A stretch of 64,000 nucleotides of DNA from CAVREM01 sp963728825 (GTDB lineage: Bacteria > Acidobacteriota > Vicinamibacteria > Vicinamibacterales > CAVVIG01): contig CAVSLA010000001.1 of the NCBI GenBank assembly GCA_963728825.1, forward strand, positions 496,001-560,000. The letters run 5' to 3'. Made by a program: the position numbers and the translations under genes. The notes under the pieces were generated by a model that had not been told where the DNA came from, made no database searches, and saw only the letters and a list, made by a program, of their open reading frames with translations. Numbering within the stretch: the stretch's first letter is position 1; each line of letters starts with the position of its first letter. Below are positions 1 to 8,994 of this stretch, in pieces.

Positions 1-1047
1 CGAGATCAGCACGCGTTCGTCGGCGGCTTCGATGCCGAGCGCGAGCCAGTTGAAACCGGCGCGCTGCAGCTTGTCGAGCATCCCTTCCTTCACGGTGTCG
101 ATTCGCGCGTAGGCCCAGATGTTCAGACCATAGTTGCGCTCGATCAGCAGGTCGCAGATGCCGAGGACGTGCCGGGCGTTCAGGACGAACATCTCGTCGG
201 CGAACTTGATGTTGCGAACCCCGTAGGTGTTGACCAGCAGATCGATCTCCTCGACTACCCGGGCGGGCGTCCAGAAGCGGTAGCTGTTGACGCGGCCATC
301 GAGCCCGAGCACCTGCTCGCCGGCCTTGAACGGCGCCTGAATGCAGCAGAACGAGCAGTGATACGGACAGCCGAGCGTGGTGTAGATCGCCGCGTAGGGC
401 TGACGCTCGAGATCTCCGAAACAGTGCCAGTTGTGGGCGCGGTACCTGGCCATCGGCAGCAGATCCCACGCGCCGCCGGGCATCTCGGTTTCGACGTCCA
501 TCAGGAGCGGCGCCGCCGGATTGGTCACCACGCCTTCCGGCGTCCGGTAGACGAGGCCGCGGACCTTTGACAGGTCGGGCGTGCTCGCACCGCGGAGCGC
601 TTCCACCAGGTCCGCCACCGCGTACAGACCTTCGTCCCGGGCCACGAAATCACAAGCTTCCTCGGCGAGCGTTTGTGACGGCAGCGCCGCGACGTGGCCG
701 CCGAGCATCAGAATCTTTGCCGCCGGCGCCGCCTGCCGGATCGCCGTGGTCACCGCCGATGCACCGGTCATGTTCTGCGTCGACGCCGAGGGCTGGTGAC
801 CGTAGACGACGACGGCAGTCAGCCGGGGATTCAACGCCGCCACCCGCTCCGCGGCCTGCTCGGGCGACAGATCGTCGGCTTCCGCGTCGACGATCTCGAC
901 CGAAACGCCGCGACGCCGGACGAAGCTGGCGATGAGTCCTGCCCAGACGGGATTCTCGACCGCGGTCAGGCGCGCGCCCAGCGACTGGTAAATGCGGGCA
1001 CGGCTGCCCGGATTGACGAGGACGAGATCGAGGCGCGAGTTAGGCAT
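1..1047 (-). CDS. B12-binding radical SAM protein (3' end outside window)
   Basis: The gene begins with ATG at 1047 and runs off the left edge with no stop, giving at least 349 residues. The N-terminal third looks like a cobalamin-binding Rossmann domain (VNPG near residue 11, later LGGH). It is followed by a radical SAM core with the CxxxCxxC motif CPYHCSFC, which binds the 4Fe-4S cluster that cleaves SAM. The family includes BchE-like cyclases and B12-dependent methylases; which reaction this one performs cannot be told. It is the last visible gene of the minus-strand polysaccharide cluster and starts 15 bases after the glycosyltransferase stop, so a role in C-methylation or rearrangement of a sugar or lipid is an inference. 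Confidence 0.85.
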   Translation of the reverse strand, partial: MPNSRLDLVLVNPGSRARIYQSLGARLTAVENPVWAGLIASFVRRRGVSVEIVDAEADDLSPEQAAERVAALNPRLTAVVVYGHQPSASTQNMTGASAVTTAIRQAAPAAKILMLGGHVAALPSQTLAEEACDFVARDEGLYAVADLVEALRGASTPDLSKVRGLVYRTPEGVVTNPAAPLLMDVETEMPGGAWDLLPMARYRAHNWHCFGDLERQPYAAIYTTLGCPYHCSFCCIQAPFKAGEQVLGLDGRVNSYRFWTPARVVEEIDLLVNTYGVRNIKFADEMFVLNARHVLGICDLLIERNYGLNIWAYARIDTVKEGMLDKLQRAGFNWLALGIEAADERVLIS

Positions 1048-1062
1048 GGTTTTAGATGGCGG

Positions 1063-1959
1063 TCAGTCGTCGAAGCCGATTCTCGATGCGACGATGAACT
1101 GCGGCCGACCACGAACGTCCTTGTAGATCCGAATGACGTAGATGCCGACGACCGCGACTGCGCCCATCAGCAGAGCCCACAGAAAGACGATCAGCGCGGA
1201 CAGCCACGACGTCGCCAGCGCGAGCAGCGCCGCGGCGATCAGGCCGATTGCCGTCAGCGCGAAGCATGCGTAGATCGGCATGAACGAGAAAGAGGTCAGC
1301 CCCAGCGTGAATGTCTTCCACGGATTGCGGCTGAAAAACGGAAAATGCGAGCGCCCGCCGTGGCGCGCGTCGCGCTCGTAGGGGACGAGCACCTGGTTGT
1401 AGCCCAACCAGACGACCAGACCGCGAAGGTACGGATCCGCTTCGCGTATTTCGAGCAGGCGGTCGACCGCCTTTCGCGACAGCAGCTTGAAGTCGCCGGC
1501 GTCCACCGGCAGCTCGATCGCGGCTCCGTACTGGATGATGCGGTAAGCAATCCGCGTGGCCAGCATCTTCAACGTGCTTTCGCCGTGCCGCCGGGTTCGG
1601 ACGGTGTGAACGACGTCAGCGCCCGACCGCCACCGCGCGAGCAGCTCCGGGATCACCTCCGGCGGATCCTGGAGGTCCGCGTCCATATACACCACGGCGT
1701 CGCCCCGCGCCGCGGCCATCCCGGCCAGGACGCCTTCGGCCACGCCAAAGCGCCTCGACAGGTTCAGGACCTTCACGCGCCGATTCCGCGCCCGCTCGGC
1801 CACCAGCAGGTCGACCGAGCGATCGGTCGACGCGTCGTTGACGAAGATGAGCTCATAGTCGACCGCCTGGCTGGCGAACATCGCTGCCAACCGGGCCACC
1901 AGCACTGCAATATTCTCCGCCTCGTTACGGAACGACAGGACTACCGAGACCAGCGGCAT
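1063..1959 (-). CDS. GT2 polyprenyl-phosphate glycosyltransferase (GtrB/DPM1-like)
   Basis: The protein has 298 residues from ATG 1959, because MPLVSVVLSFRNE is the classic start of the GT-A fold; the frame is open further upstream, but that part is a shadow of the preceding gene. The family transfers a sugar from a nucleotide donor to a polyprenyl phosphate at the inner membrane face. Visible features are the NDAS motif near residue 41, the metal-binding DADLQDPP at 93-100 and two C-terminal membrane helices at about 228-248 and 253-276, typical of GtrB and ArnC relatives. It starts just after the stop of the preceding membrane protein, consistent with one transcript. Confidence 0.9.
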   Translation of the reverse strand: MPLVSVVLSFRNEAENIAVLVARLAAMFASQAVDYELIFVNDASTDRSVDLLVAERARNRRVKVLNLSRRFGVAEGVLAGMAAARGDAVVYMDADLQDPPEVIPELLARWRSGADVVHTVRTRRHGESTLKMLATRIAYRIIQYGAAIELPVDAGDFKLLSRKAVDRLLEIREADPYLRGLVVWLGYNQVLVPYERDARHGGRSHFPFFSRNPWKTFTLGLTSFSFMPIYACFALTAIGLIAAALLALATSWLSALIVFLWALLMGAVAVVGIYVIRIYKDVRGRPQFIVASRIGFDD

Positions 1960-1960
1960 G

Positions 1961-3760
1961 TCAGTCGGGAATTCGGTAGAGGCGAAGGCCCTCGGCCTCG
2001 GCCACGATGGGCAGATCGAGCTCGTAATCCGAGCGGGCCACGATCTGGGAGACATTATAGGTTCTTCGCAGCTCGCGCCACCGCTGCGTCGGAAAGCGGG
2101 CCCAGGTGTATTTGTTCGTATTGTGAGGGATGACCGAGCCGCTCCGGATTTCACGCGGCGGATCGAAGAAGTCGATCCCGTAGACGTCGGTGATGATGCG
2201 CGCCGTGGCCGGCCCGCCCTCGGGTGCGTAGACCATCGTGTCGAGCGCACCGGAGTCGATCAGCACCGGCCGACGCGTATAGAGCTGCACCAGCTGAAAC
2301 GAGCCGGCCGTCACCGTCAGGCCGCGCCGATCGGCCGCGACCGCCGCGTAGAACGGATCGTTGGTCCGGTCGCGGAAAATCGACCGCGAGCCGACGACGC
2401 GCCAGGAGAGGGTCAGCGCAACGACCAGCACGCCGGCAATCGAGGTGCGAAAGAGCAAGGCGGCGCGAGGCGCCGCAGCGCCCTCGGGACCCGGCTCGAG
2501 GGTGCGGCCTCGCACCGTGTACCAGAGCGCGACACACAGGATCATCAACGCTCCTGTCTCCAGCAGCCAGACCGGGTCAACCCGCGTCGTCCACGCGGGA
2601 CGCCCTGTCGCGGACATCCAGCGCCACAACAGGCTGTTGGGGGCGAACAGCAGGCCGGTCATCAAAACGATCAATAGCGCCTGCGCTGCTCGGCGCCGGC
2701 GGTAGGCGGCGACCACGCCCAGCAGCAGCGGGGCCAGCAGCACGACGTTCAGATTCAGCAGCCGCCCCGGCATCAGAATCGAGAGCGCGGTGGGCAGCCG
2801 CCCCAGGGACAGGCGCATCGACAGGACGACGCCGAGGCTCAGGACTCCGGCCACGGCGATCACCCGCAGCAGGAACGCGGCCGTTCGCGGCAGATCCCTG
2901 GCAAACCCAATCAACCAGACGACGGCGAGTGCCATCGCCGTGCGGTTCAGCAGTACCGCCGGATCGGCGAAGCCGACCGACGCGCGCCGATGGGCATCCC
3001 ACTCGCGCAGGAACATCGAAAACGACCGATCCACGGCGGCCTGGTCCACTGCCGGAACATCGTAAACGACGATGAACTGTACTGCGGCACTGAGCAGGGT
3101 CGCGGCGCAGCCGGCAACGAAGTATTTCGCCGCCGGCCGCAGCTCATCGCGCATCGAGGGATACAGCTGGATCAGAGCGGCAAGCGCAATCGAACCGACC
3201 AGCACGCCGACCGACGGATGGATGGCCGGCCCGATGCCGAGGAGAAACGCGCCCGACCGATAACAGCCGGCCCCCAGCAGACCGAGCATGAGCACGAACG
3301 TCGACAGACCGAAGGCGCCGTAGCTGTGATGTGTTCCGGCCAGCCACACCGGATAGATCGCCCCGTAGTCGGTCGCTCCGCTCACGAACACCACTACCGC
3401 CGCGGTGATCGCGACCAGCGCATCGCGGCTGATCGCATAGGTGACCATTGCGATCGCCTGAAAGCTGATCATGGCGAGCAGACCGCTCAGCAGTAGCGAC
3501 AAGGTGATCTCGGACAGTCCCGCCTTCAACAGGACCGCACAGGTCTGAATGAGCAGCGACCACAGCTTCGTGTGGTAGATGTAGAAAGGATTGTCGGGCG
3601 GGTACTTGACGAGGCCGGCGACCACCTGCGCCGTCTCGACGCAGATGTGCCAGGTGGGAAACCCCACGAGGCCGATGCGAAATCCCACCAGGCCGCTGAT
3701 CGCGAGCACCCAGAACGTCGGGCCGGGCCCCGAGCGGAGGCGAAGGCTGGGAACCTTCAC
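1961..3760 (-). CDS. polytopic membrane protein, possible GT-C type transferase
   Basis: 599 residues with roughly ten to twelve hydrophobic segments over the first 450 residues and a C-terminal soluble tail of about 150 residues. No family is recognised with certainty. The layout (many helices, then an extracytoplasmic tail ending in a YRIPD-like strand) resembles GT-C membrane glycosyltransferases, which use lipid-linked sugars. The start is GTG 3760, which overlaps the epimerase stop as GTGA and implies translational coupling. A paralogue lies at 8991-10726 and shares the NPFYIYHTKLW, MPGRLLNLN and DPP tracts. The pairing with a GtrB-like glycosyltransferase suggests modification of a surface glycan. 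Confidence 0.8.
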   Translation of the reverse strand: MKVPSLRLRSGPGPTFWVLAISGLVGFRIGLVGFPTWHICVETAQVVAGLVKYPPDNPFYIYHTKLWSLLIQTCAVLLKAGLSEITLSLLLSGLLAMISFQAIAMVTYAISRDALVAITAAVVVFVSGATDYGAIYPVWLAGTHHSYGAFGLSTFVLMLGLLGAGCYRSGAFLLGIGPAIHPSVGVLVGSIALAALIQLYPSMRDELRPAAKYFVAGCAATLLSAAVQFIVVYDVPAVDQAAVDRSFSMFLREWDAHRRASVGFADPAVLLNRTAMALAVVWLIGFARDLPRTAAFLLRVIAVAGVLSLGVVLSMRLSLGRLPTALSILMPGRLLNLNVVLLAPLLLGVVAAYRRRRAAQALLIVLMTGLLFAPNSLLWRWMSATGRPAWTTRVDPVWLLETGALMILCVALWYTVRGRTLEPGPEGAAAPRAALLFRTSIAGVLVVALTLSWRVVGSRSIFRDRTNDPFYAAVAADRRGLTVTAGSFQLVQLYTRRPVLIDSGALDTMVYAPEGGPATARIITDVYGIDFFDPPREIRSGSVIPHNTNKYTWARFPTQRWRELRRTYNVSQIVARSDYELDLPIVAEAEGLRLYRIPD

Positions 3761-4695
3761 ACGTTGGCGTACTTACGATTCCTGATCATGGCGAACCCCT
3801 TCACCAGCTCCGCGATGCCATCGTCGAGCGTGAAAGCCGTTCGATAGCCGGTCTTCTCGATCTTCTCGTTGGAGATGATGTAGTCCCGCTTGTCGGGATC
3901 CTTGCCGATGTTCGACTCGTGGACGACGAAGTCGGGGACCTGGGCCCGGATGCGATCGCACAGCTCGCGCTTCGACAGATTGGCGTCGGACAGCCCGACG
4001 TTGTAGATCTGCCCCTGCAGCGACTCGAAATGGTCGATGCCGTGCAGAAACGCCCGTGCCACGTCTCGGACATGAAGGAAGTTTCGCTTGAAATGGCTCT
4101 CGAACAGCACGATGAACCGATCGGTGCAGGCCCGGTAGGTGAAGTCGTTCACGAGCAGGTCGAGCCGCATCCGCGGCGACATGCCGAACACCGTTGCCAG
4201 GCGGAAGCTGATCGCCGAGGGATGGCGGTCCAGGAGGATCCGCTCGACTTCCACCTTGTCACGGCCGTACAGCGACACCGGACGGATCGGCGTCTCTTCG
4301 GTGCAGAACTTCCCCGCTTCTCCGACCCCGTAGCCGCTGTTGGTGATGGGCAGCAGGACGCGCTGCGCCGGACTGATGTCCCCCAGCATGTCGACGATCG
4401 CCTGCTTGTTGGTCGATGTCGCGGCAATCGGATCGCGGTCGCAGAGCGGGGCGCCGACCAGCGCCGCCAGGGGGATGATGACGTCGGCGCTCTTCAACAG
4501 CGGGCGCATGTCGCCGGGCGACCGGACATCGCCCCTGACCAGCGTGAATGCCTTGTGATAGCAGCACGCCGACAGGCTGTCCTGCTCGTACATGAAATTG
4601 TCGATGACCGTGACCGCGCAACCTCGGTCGAGCAGGGCGGGAACCAGAATCGAGCCGATGTAGCCGGCCCCTCCCGTGACGAGTACATTCAGCAT
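3757..4695 (-). CDS. NAD-dependent nucleotide-sugar epimerase/dehydratase (extended SDR)
   Basis: 312 residues from ATG 4695; the open frame extends 25 codons upstream but MLNVLVTGGAGYIG is the natural start. The NAD-binding GGAGYIG is at residues 8-14, the catalytic Ser is about residue 120 and the YGRDK pair is at 143-147, as in GalE and RmlB relatives. The protein acts on a nucleotide sugar as an epimerase, dehydratase or reductase; the exact substrate is not readable. It lies directly downstream of the DegT-like enzyme, so a keto-sugar reductase or epimerase role in that pathway is plausible. Its stop overlaps the next start by four bases. Confidence 0.9.
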   Translation of the reverse strand: MLNVLVTGGAGYIGSILVPALLDRGCAVTVIDNFMYEQDSLSACCYHKAFTLVRGDVRSPGDMRPLLKSADVIIPLAALVGAPLCDRDPIAATSTNKQAIVDMLGDISPAQRVLLPITNSGYGVGEAGKFCTEETPIRPVSLYGRDKVEVERILLDRHPSAISFRLATVFGMSPRMRLDLLVNDFTYRACTDRFIVLFESHFKRNFLHVRDVARAFLHGIDHFESLQGQIYNVGLSDANLSKRELCDRIRAQVPDFVVHESNIGKDPDKRDYIISNEKIEKTGYRTAFTLDDGIAELVKGFAMIRNRKYANV

Positions 4696-4726
4696 TGGCG
4701 CTCTTTGGATGCCTCGCCGCTGCTCG

Positions 4727-5921
4727 TCATGGTCGGGCGGCCTCGTCGAGGACGCCGCGCAGATGACCAATCTCGGCGCTCAAGTCGCGCGGATGATTGC
4801 CGACGAAAAAGCCGTGATCGTGCGCGGTGTTGGCGTTGACGAGCTCGCCGACCGTCTCGTAGTCGAAGAACTTCGCCGCTTCGTGGCGGAGGAAAGAGCC
4901 GCCGGTGATCATCCGGAAGCCGATCCCCGCGGCGCGCATCGCGTTCATCACCCGGGCGCGATCGATAGCGCGCGCCGGGTTGAGGATGATCGTGAACGAG
5001 AACCATGAGCTGCGGCCATGTTCGCGCTGCAGGATGAAGCGATCGTCGCCGCGGAACAGCTCGACGAAGCGGGCGGCGTTGGCCCGGCGGGTGTCGAGCA
5101 TGCCAGCCAGTTTCCGCAACTGCTCCAGCCCGATCGCACCGCACATCTCCAGCGGCCGGACGTTATAGCCCGGAACGATGAAGCGGTACGCTTCGAAGAA
5201 TTCGTCGCGCGGCCGATCGGCCTGCGGGTCGGGCGCACAATCCCGCGCCCAGCCATGGTTGCGAATCGCGCGTGCCAGATTGGCGATCTCATCGCGCTCC
5301 GTCACCAGCAGCCCGCCTTCCATCGTCGAGATGTGATGGGAATAGAACGTGCTGAACGTGCCGATGTCGCCGAAGGTCCCGCACAGCCGTCCGTTCAGGC
5401 TGGCCCCGAGCGACTCGCAGTTGTCCTCGAAGAGATAGAGGTCGTGACGGTCGCAGAACGCACGAATCAGGTCGAGCGCCGCCGGGTTGCCGAGAATGCT
5501 GACTGCCATCACCATGCGCGTGCGCGGTGTCAGCGCCGCTTCGAGCTTCGACACATCCATGTTGAGCGTGTCGAGCTCGACGTCCACGAACCGCAGCTTC
5601 AATCCGTACTGCTGCAGCGGATGAAACGTCGTCGCCCACGAGATCGCTGGAACGATCACCTCGTCGCCGCGCTGGAGCGGTCGTCGGGCGACGTGAAAGA
5701 GCGCGGCGATCCCGACCAGATTCGCCGACGATCCCGAATTCACCATGACCGCGTGTTTGACTGCGAAGCGCTCGGCGAACGCGTCTTCGAAGCGGCGCAC
5801 CTCCGACCCCATCGTGAACTGACCGGTTCGGACCACGCGGGCGATCGCGTCGAGCTCCTCCTGGCCCCAGCTGGTGCTGGCCAGCTCGTAGGTGATTTTT
5901 GCGGGAGCCGTGATTACGCAC
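4727..5921 (-). CDS. DegT-fold PLP enzyme, ColD/RfbH-like 3-dehydratase type (start region frameshifted)
   Basis: The uninterrupted frame is 4727-5836 (369 residues from a GTG), but homology continues upstream in the same frame (ITYELASTSWGQEELDAIAR) to a point with no usable start codon. Removing one base from the T5 run at 5896-5900 joins this to a GTG at 5921 that overlaps the E1 beta stop, giving about 397 residues. The DegT/DnrJ/EryC1 fold is clear (NSGSSANL, EDNCESLGA). The residue that should be the PLP Lys (K-N-I in aminotransferases) is His-His at 167-168 (YSHHIST; codons near 5333-5338). This is the signature of ColD and RfbH, which remove the 3-hydroxyl of 4-keto-6-deoxy sugars rather than transaminate. 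No obvious RfbH-type iron-sulfur Cys cluster is seen, so ColD is the closer model. Confidence 0.85.
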
Positions 5922-6957
5922 CCCCGCGCATCACCCGACGGGCCGCTTCGGCGATTCGTGCGGCATCGGGGTAGAAGAACTGCTCGAGGCTATAGCCCGC
6001 CGGGGTCGGGACGTCAGGCAGGCCGACCCGGGCGACCGGCGCCTTCAGATCGGCAAATCCTTTCTCGGCAGCCAGGCAGCCGACCTCGGCGCACAGGCCG
6101 CCTTTCATCCACGCCGTGTCGACGACGACCAGACGGCCGGTGGTGCGCAGCGATTCCAGGAGGAGGTCCTCGTCGAGCGGCTTGACGGTTCTGAAGTCGA
6201 TCACCTCGGCGTCGATTCCCTCCTTGGCCAGCAGGGTCGCGGCCTGCATGCCGAGCTCGATGGCGTGGGAGACGCCGGCAATCGTCAGGTCCTTGCCGCG
6301 CCGGCGGTAGACGCCTTTGCCGATCGGCACGCGATAGACCCCCTCGGGAACCACACCATCCTTCTTCATCAGCCACCGGTGCTCGAAAACGCAGACCGGA
6401 TTGTCGTCGAGAATCGCCGACAGCAGGAGTCCCTTGGCGTCGGCCGGCGTACTGGGCATCACGATCTTGAGGCCCGGCACACCCAGCAGCATGCCGTGGA
6501 TCGCCTGCGAATGCTGCGCGCCGGAGCCCCAGCCGCGGCCGATGGCCGCCCAGACGACCAGCGGCACCGTCGTTTGCCCGTTGTCCATGTAATGGAATTT
6601 CGCAGCATGGGTGACGAGCTGGTTGAACGCCAGCAGCACGAAGTCCGGCCGATTGTGCATGAAGACCGGCCGCATGCCGTTCATGGCGGCGCCGGTCGAG
6701 ACACCCATCATGCCTTCTTCGGAGAGAGGCGTGTCGAAGACGCGGGTCCGCCCGAATCGCGCCTGCAGGCCCCTGGTCGTGCCGAACATCGCCGTCGGGT
6801 CGTCGACTCCCTGTCCGAGCACGAAGACGTGCGGGTTGTGTTCGAGCGCCAGCGCCAGCGCTTCGTTCACCGCCTGCACGTAGGTGATCACCCGTCCTTC
6901 GCCAGGATCGGCTCGATCGTAGACCAGCGAATTGACGAGACCTTCATCCCACGGCAT
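5914..6957 (-). CDS. TPP-dependent 2-oxoacid dehydrogenase-type E1 subunit beta
   Basis: 347 residues from ATG 6957. It matches the transketolase-like pyrimidine-binding domain (residues about 23-200, with FDTPLSEEGMMG and a PVFMHNRPDF segment) followed by the transketolase C-terminal domain (about 215-340, with GVSHAIELGMQAA and VIDFRTVKPLDEDLL). It pairs with the alpha subunit upstream, only 8 bases away. In central metabolism such a pair works with E2 and E3, but neither is present here, and both neighbours are nucleotide-sugar enzymes. Inference: the pair transfers a two-carbon acyl unit from a 2-oxoacid onto a sugar, as proposed for AviB1/AviB2 in avilamycin. Confidence 0.9.
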   Translation of the reverse strand: MPWDEGLVNSLVYDRADPGEGRVITYVQAVNEALALALEHNPHVFVLGQGVDDPTAMFGTTRGLQARFGRTRVFDTPLSEEGMMGVSTGAAMNGMRPVFMHNRPDFVLLAFNQLVTHAAKFHYMDNGQTTVPLVVWAAIGRGWGSGAQHSQAIHGMLLGVPGLKIVMPSTPADAKGLLLSAILDDNPVCVFEHRWLMKKDGVVPEGVYRVPIGKGVYRRRGKDLTIAGVSHAIELGMQAATLLAKEGIDAEVIDFRTVKPLDEDLLLESLRTTGRLVVVDTAWMKGGLCAEVGCLAAEKGFADLKAPVARVGLPDVPTPAGYSLEQFFYPDAARIAEAARRVMRGGA

Positions 6958-6965
6958 AAAAGCGG

Positions 6966-7994
6966 CTACCCGGCGTAGACATGTTGGTAAAGGTCATCGG
7001 ACGTGGGATTCGGGCTCGCCAGGGCGAACTCGAATGCGTCGGCGATCTCCGCGCGGATCTGCTGTTCCATGCTCTCGATCGTGCGGTCATCGAGAACACC
7101 GCGCGATGTCAGGTACTCGCCGAACATCACCAGCGGATCGAACGGCTGCCACGCCGCCGGCTCCGCTTCGTCGCGGTAACCGGTGCGGCTGTCGTCGCCG
7201 GCGCCGCCGTGCGCGCGAAAACGGTAGACGCGCGCCTCGATGAAGGAGGGGCCGCCCCCCGATCGTGCCCGGCTGACCGCGGCCTGAGTAGCCTCGAGCA
7301 CGGCGAGCACGTTGGCCCCATCGACTTCGACCGCCGGCACCTCGTGCGAGGCGGCCCATTGATGAATGACCCGCCGGGCCGGCTGACGGGTTGCCAGCGG
7401 CGACTGCACCGAGTAGAAATTGTTCTCGCAGAAAAAAATCACCGGCACCTGCTTGAGCGCGGCGAAATTCAGGCTCTCGGACGCCACGCCCTCTTCGGTG
7501 GTCGCGTCGCCGAGAAAGACGACCACGACACGGCCGTCGCCTTTCATCTGAGCGGCCAGCGCCGCGCCGACCGCGATCGGGACGGCGCCGCCGACGATCG
7601 CCGACGTCCCCGCCATGCCGACGCGCTTGTCGATGAGATGCATCGAGCCGCCCCGCGATCCGGCGCAGCCGTTCAGGCGGCAATGCATCTCGCAGAGCAT
7701 CGCCTTCAGATCGCCGCCCTTCGCCAGATAGGCGCCGTGCGTGCGATGACTCGAATACACCAGATCGTCGGGCGTCAGCGCGGCGCAGCAGCCGACGGCC
7801 GTTGCTTCCTGACCGATCACCAGATGGATCGGCGTCTTCATCTGATCCTGGTGATACCGGCGCTCGATCTCCTCCTCGATGCGACGGATGCGCAGCATCG
7901 CGCGGAACAGGGCGGCCAGCGGTGGTTGCGTGTGAGTTGCGGTGTAACGGTCGAAGCCACGAACGCCTTCGCCGATGTAGGGATATCGAATCAC
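6966..7994 (-). CDS. TPP-dependent 2-oxoacid dehydrogenase-type E1 subunit alpha
   Basis: 342 residues from ATG 7994. The TPP/Mg-binding motif runs from GDATTEEG (162-169) to ENN (190-192), and SSHRTHGAYLAKG near 81-93 is the usual E1-alpha substrate loop. The protein decarboxylates a 2-oxoacid on thiamine diphosphate with the beta subunit encoded next. It follows the GHMP kinase by 4 bases. The location inside a polysaccharide operon without lipoyl-domain partners argues against a general pyruvate or branched-chain dehydrogenase role. Confidence 0.92.
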   Translation of the reverse strand: MIRYPYIGEGVRGFDRYTATHTQPPLAALFRAMLRIRRIEEEIERRYHQDQMKTPIHLVIGQEATAVGCCAALTPDDLVYSSHRTHGAYLAKGGDLKAMLCEMHCRLNGCAGSRGGSMHLIDKRVGMAGTSAIVGGAVPIAVGAALAAQMKGDGRVVVVFLGDATTEEGVASESLNFAALKQVPVIFFCENNFYSVQSPLATRQPARRVIHQWAASHEVPAVEVDGANVLAVLEATQAAVSRARSGGGPSFIEARVYRFRAHGGAGDDSRTGYRDEAEPAAWQPFDPLVMFGEYLTSRGVLDDRTIESMEQQIRAEIADAFEFALASPNPTSDDLYQHVYAG

Positions 7995-7998
7995 TCGG

Positions 7999-8994
7999 TT
8001 ACAACCCGTCCGGCTGGTAGAGCGCGATCCGACATCCGGACATGTCGAACTTGAACGGCACCACGATCAGGTTGCGGAACGCGGCGCGTACGCGCGCACG
8101 ATCTTCGGGCCTGACGAACAGCAGCACGAATCCACCGCCGCCGGCGCCGAGCAGCTTGCCGCCGACCGCGCCGGCCCGGGTCGCCGCGTCGTAGAGCGCG
8201 TCGATGTCCGGATTCGAGACCCGCTCCGACAGGCGCCGCTTGAGCATCCAGGATTCGTGAAGGAGCCGGCCGAAGTCGGCGAGGTCCGCCGACGGCGCGG
8301 CCAGCATCTCGATCGCCCGCCCGACCATTTCCTGCATCGCCCGCAATTCGCCGGCACGTTTCTTCAGGTTGTCGATGACGGTTTGCGCAATCACCGGTGC
8401 CAGCCGCGACAGGCCTGTAAACACCAGCATCAAGTGATCCTCGAGCTCTGACACGCGTTCGCGCGGCAGGATCATCGGCTCGACTTCGAACGACCCGTTG
8501 TGGCGGAACACGATGTGGTTGAAGCCGCCAAAGGCCGCGGAAATCTGATCCTGCAGGCCGACCGGCTCGCGCAGCATGCACTGCTCGACGTGGATTGCTT
8601 CGCTGGCCAGCGCCTCCTTCGTCGTCCGCCGGCCGCGCAACGCATGCACCGCCTCGAGCAGGCCAACAGTAAACGCCGAGCTGGAGCCGAGACCGGCCCG
8701 TGCCGGCAGATCGCCATCGTGGTGGATCTCGAGACCTTTGTCGACCTCGAGGCGCTGGAGCACGGCCCGCACCGCCGGGTGAGCGATCTCCGCCACCTCT
8801 TTGACATTTTCGACGATGGAATAGACGACCCTGAACCGGTGGTCGAAAAACGGCGGCAGCTCGCGCACGCTGATGTAGCAGTACTTGTCGATGGCCGTCG
8901 AGAGGACGGCGCCGCCATGCTCACGAAACCAGTCGGGGTAGTCGGTACCGCCGCCGAAAAACGACACCCGGAACGGGGTGCGAGTGATGATCAT
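7999..8994 (-). CDS. GHMP-family sugar kinase (HddA-like)
   Basis: 331 residues from ATG 8994. The N-terminal RTPFRVSFFGGGTDYP and the phosphate-binding loop GLGSSSAF at 101-108 are diagnostic of GHMP kinases. The C-terminal GGKLLGAGGGGF is also conserved. The closest known types are D-glycero-D-manno-heptose-7-phosphate kinase and L-fucokinase-like enzymes, which phosphorylate a sugar or sugar phosphate before nucleotide activation. The substrate here is unknown. The start overlaps the stop of the upstream membrane-protein gene (ATGA), placing it in the same operon. Confidence 0.9.
   Translation of the reverse strand: MIITRTPFRVSFFGGGTDYPDWFREHGGAVLSTAIDKYCYISVRELPPFFDHRFRVVYSIVENVKEVAEIAHPAVRAVLQRLEVDKGLEIHHDGDLPARAGLGSSSAFTVGLLEAVHALRGRRTTKEALASEAIHVEQCMLREPVGLQDQISAAFGGFNHIVFRHNGSFEVEPMILPRERVSELEDHLMLVFTGLSRLAPVIAQTVIDNLKKRAGELRAMQEMVGRAIEMLAAPSADLADFGRLLHESWMLKRRLSERVSNPDIDALYDAATRAGAVGGKLLGAGGGGFVLLFVRPEDRARVRAAFRNLIVVPFKFDMSGCRIALYQPDGL

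Noticed and set aside
694..2133. 479-residue plus-strand open frame over the radical SAM and GT2 genes
   Set aside because: It is antisense to two well-supported genes and has no recognisable domain.
5914..7994. E1 alpha/beta as the cell's pyruvate dehydrogenase
   Set aside because: No E2 or E3 gene is adjacent and both neighbours are nucleotide-sugar enzymes; not excluded but less likely.
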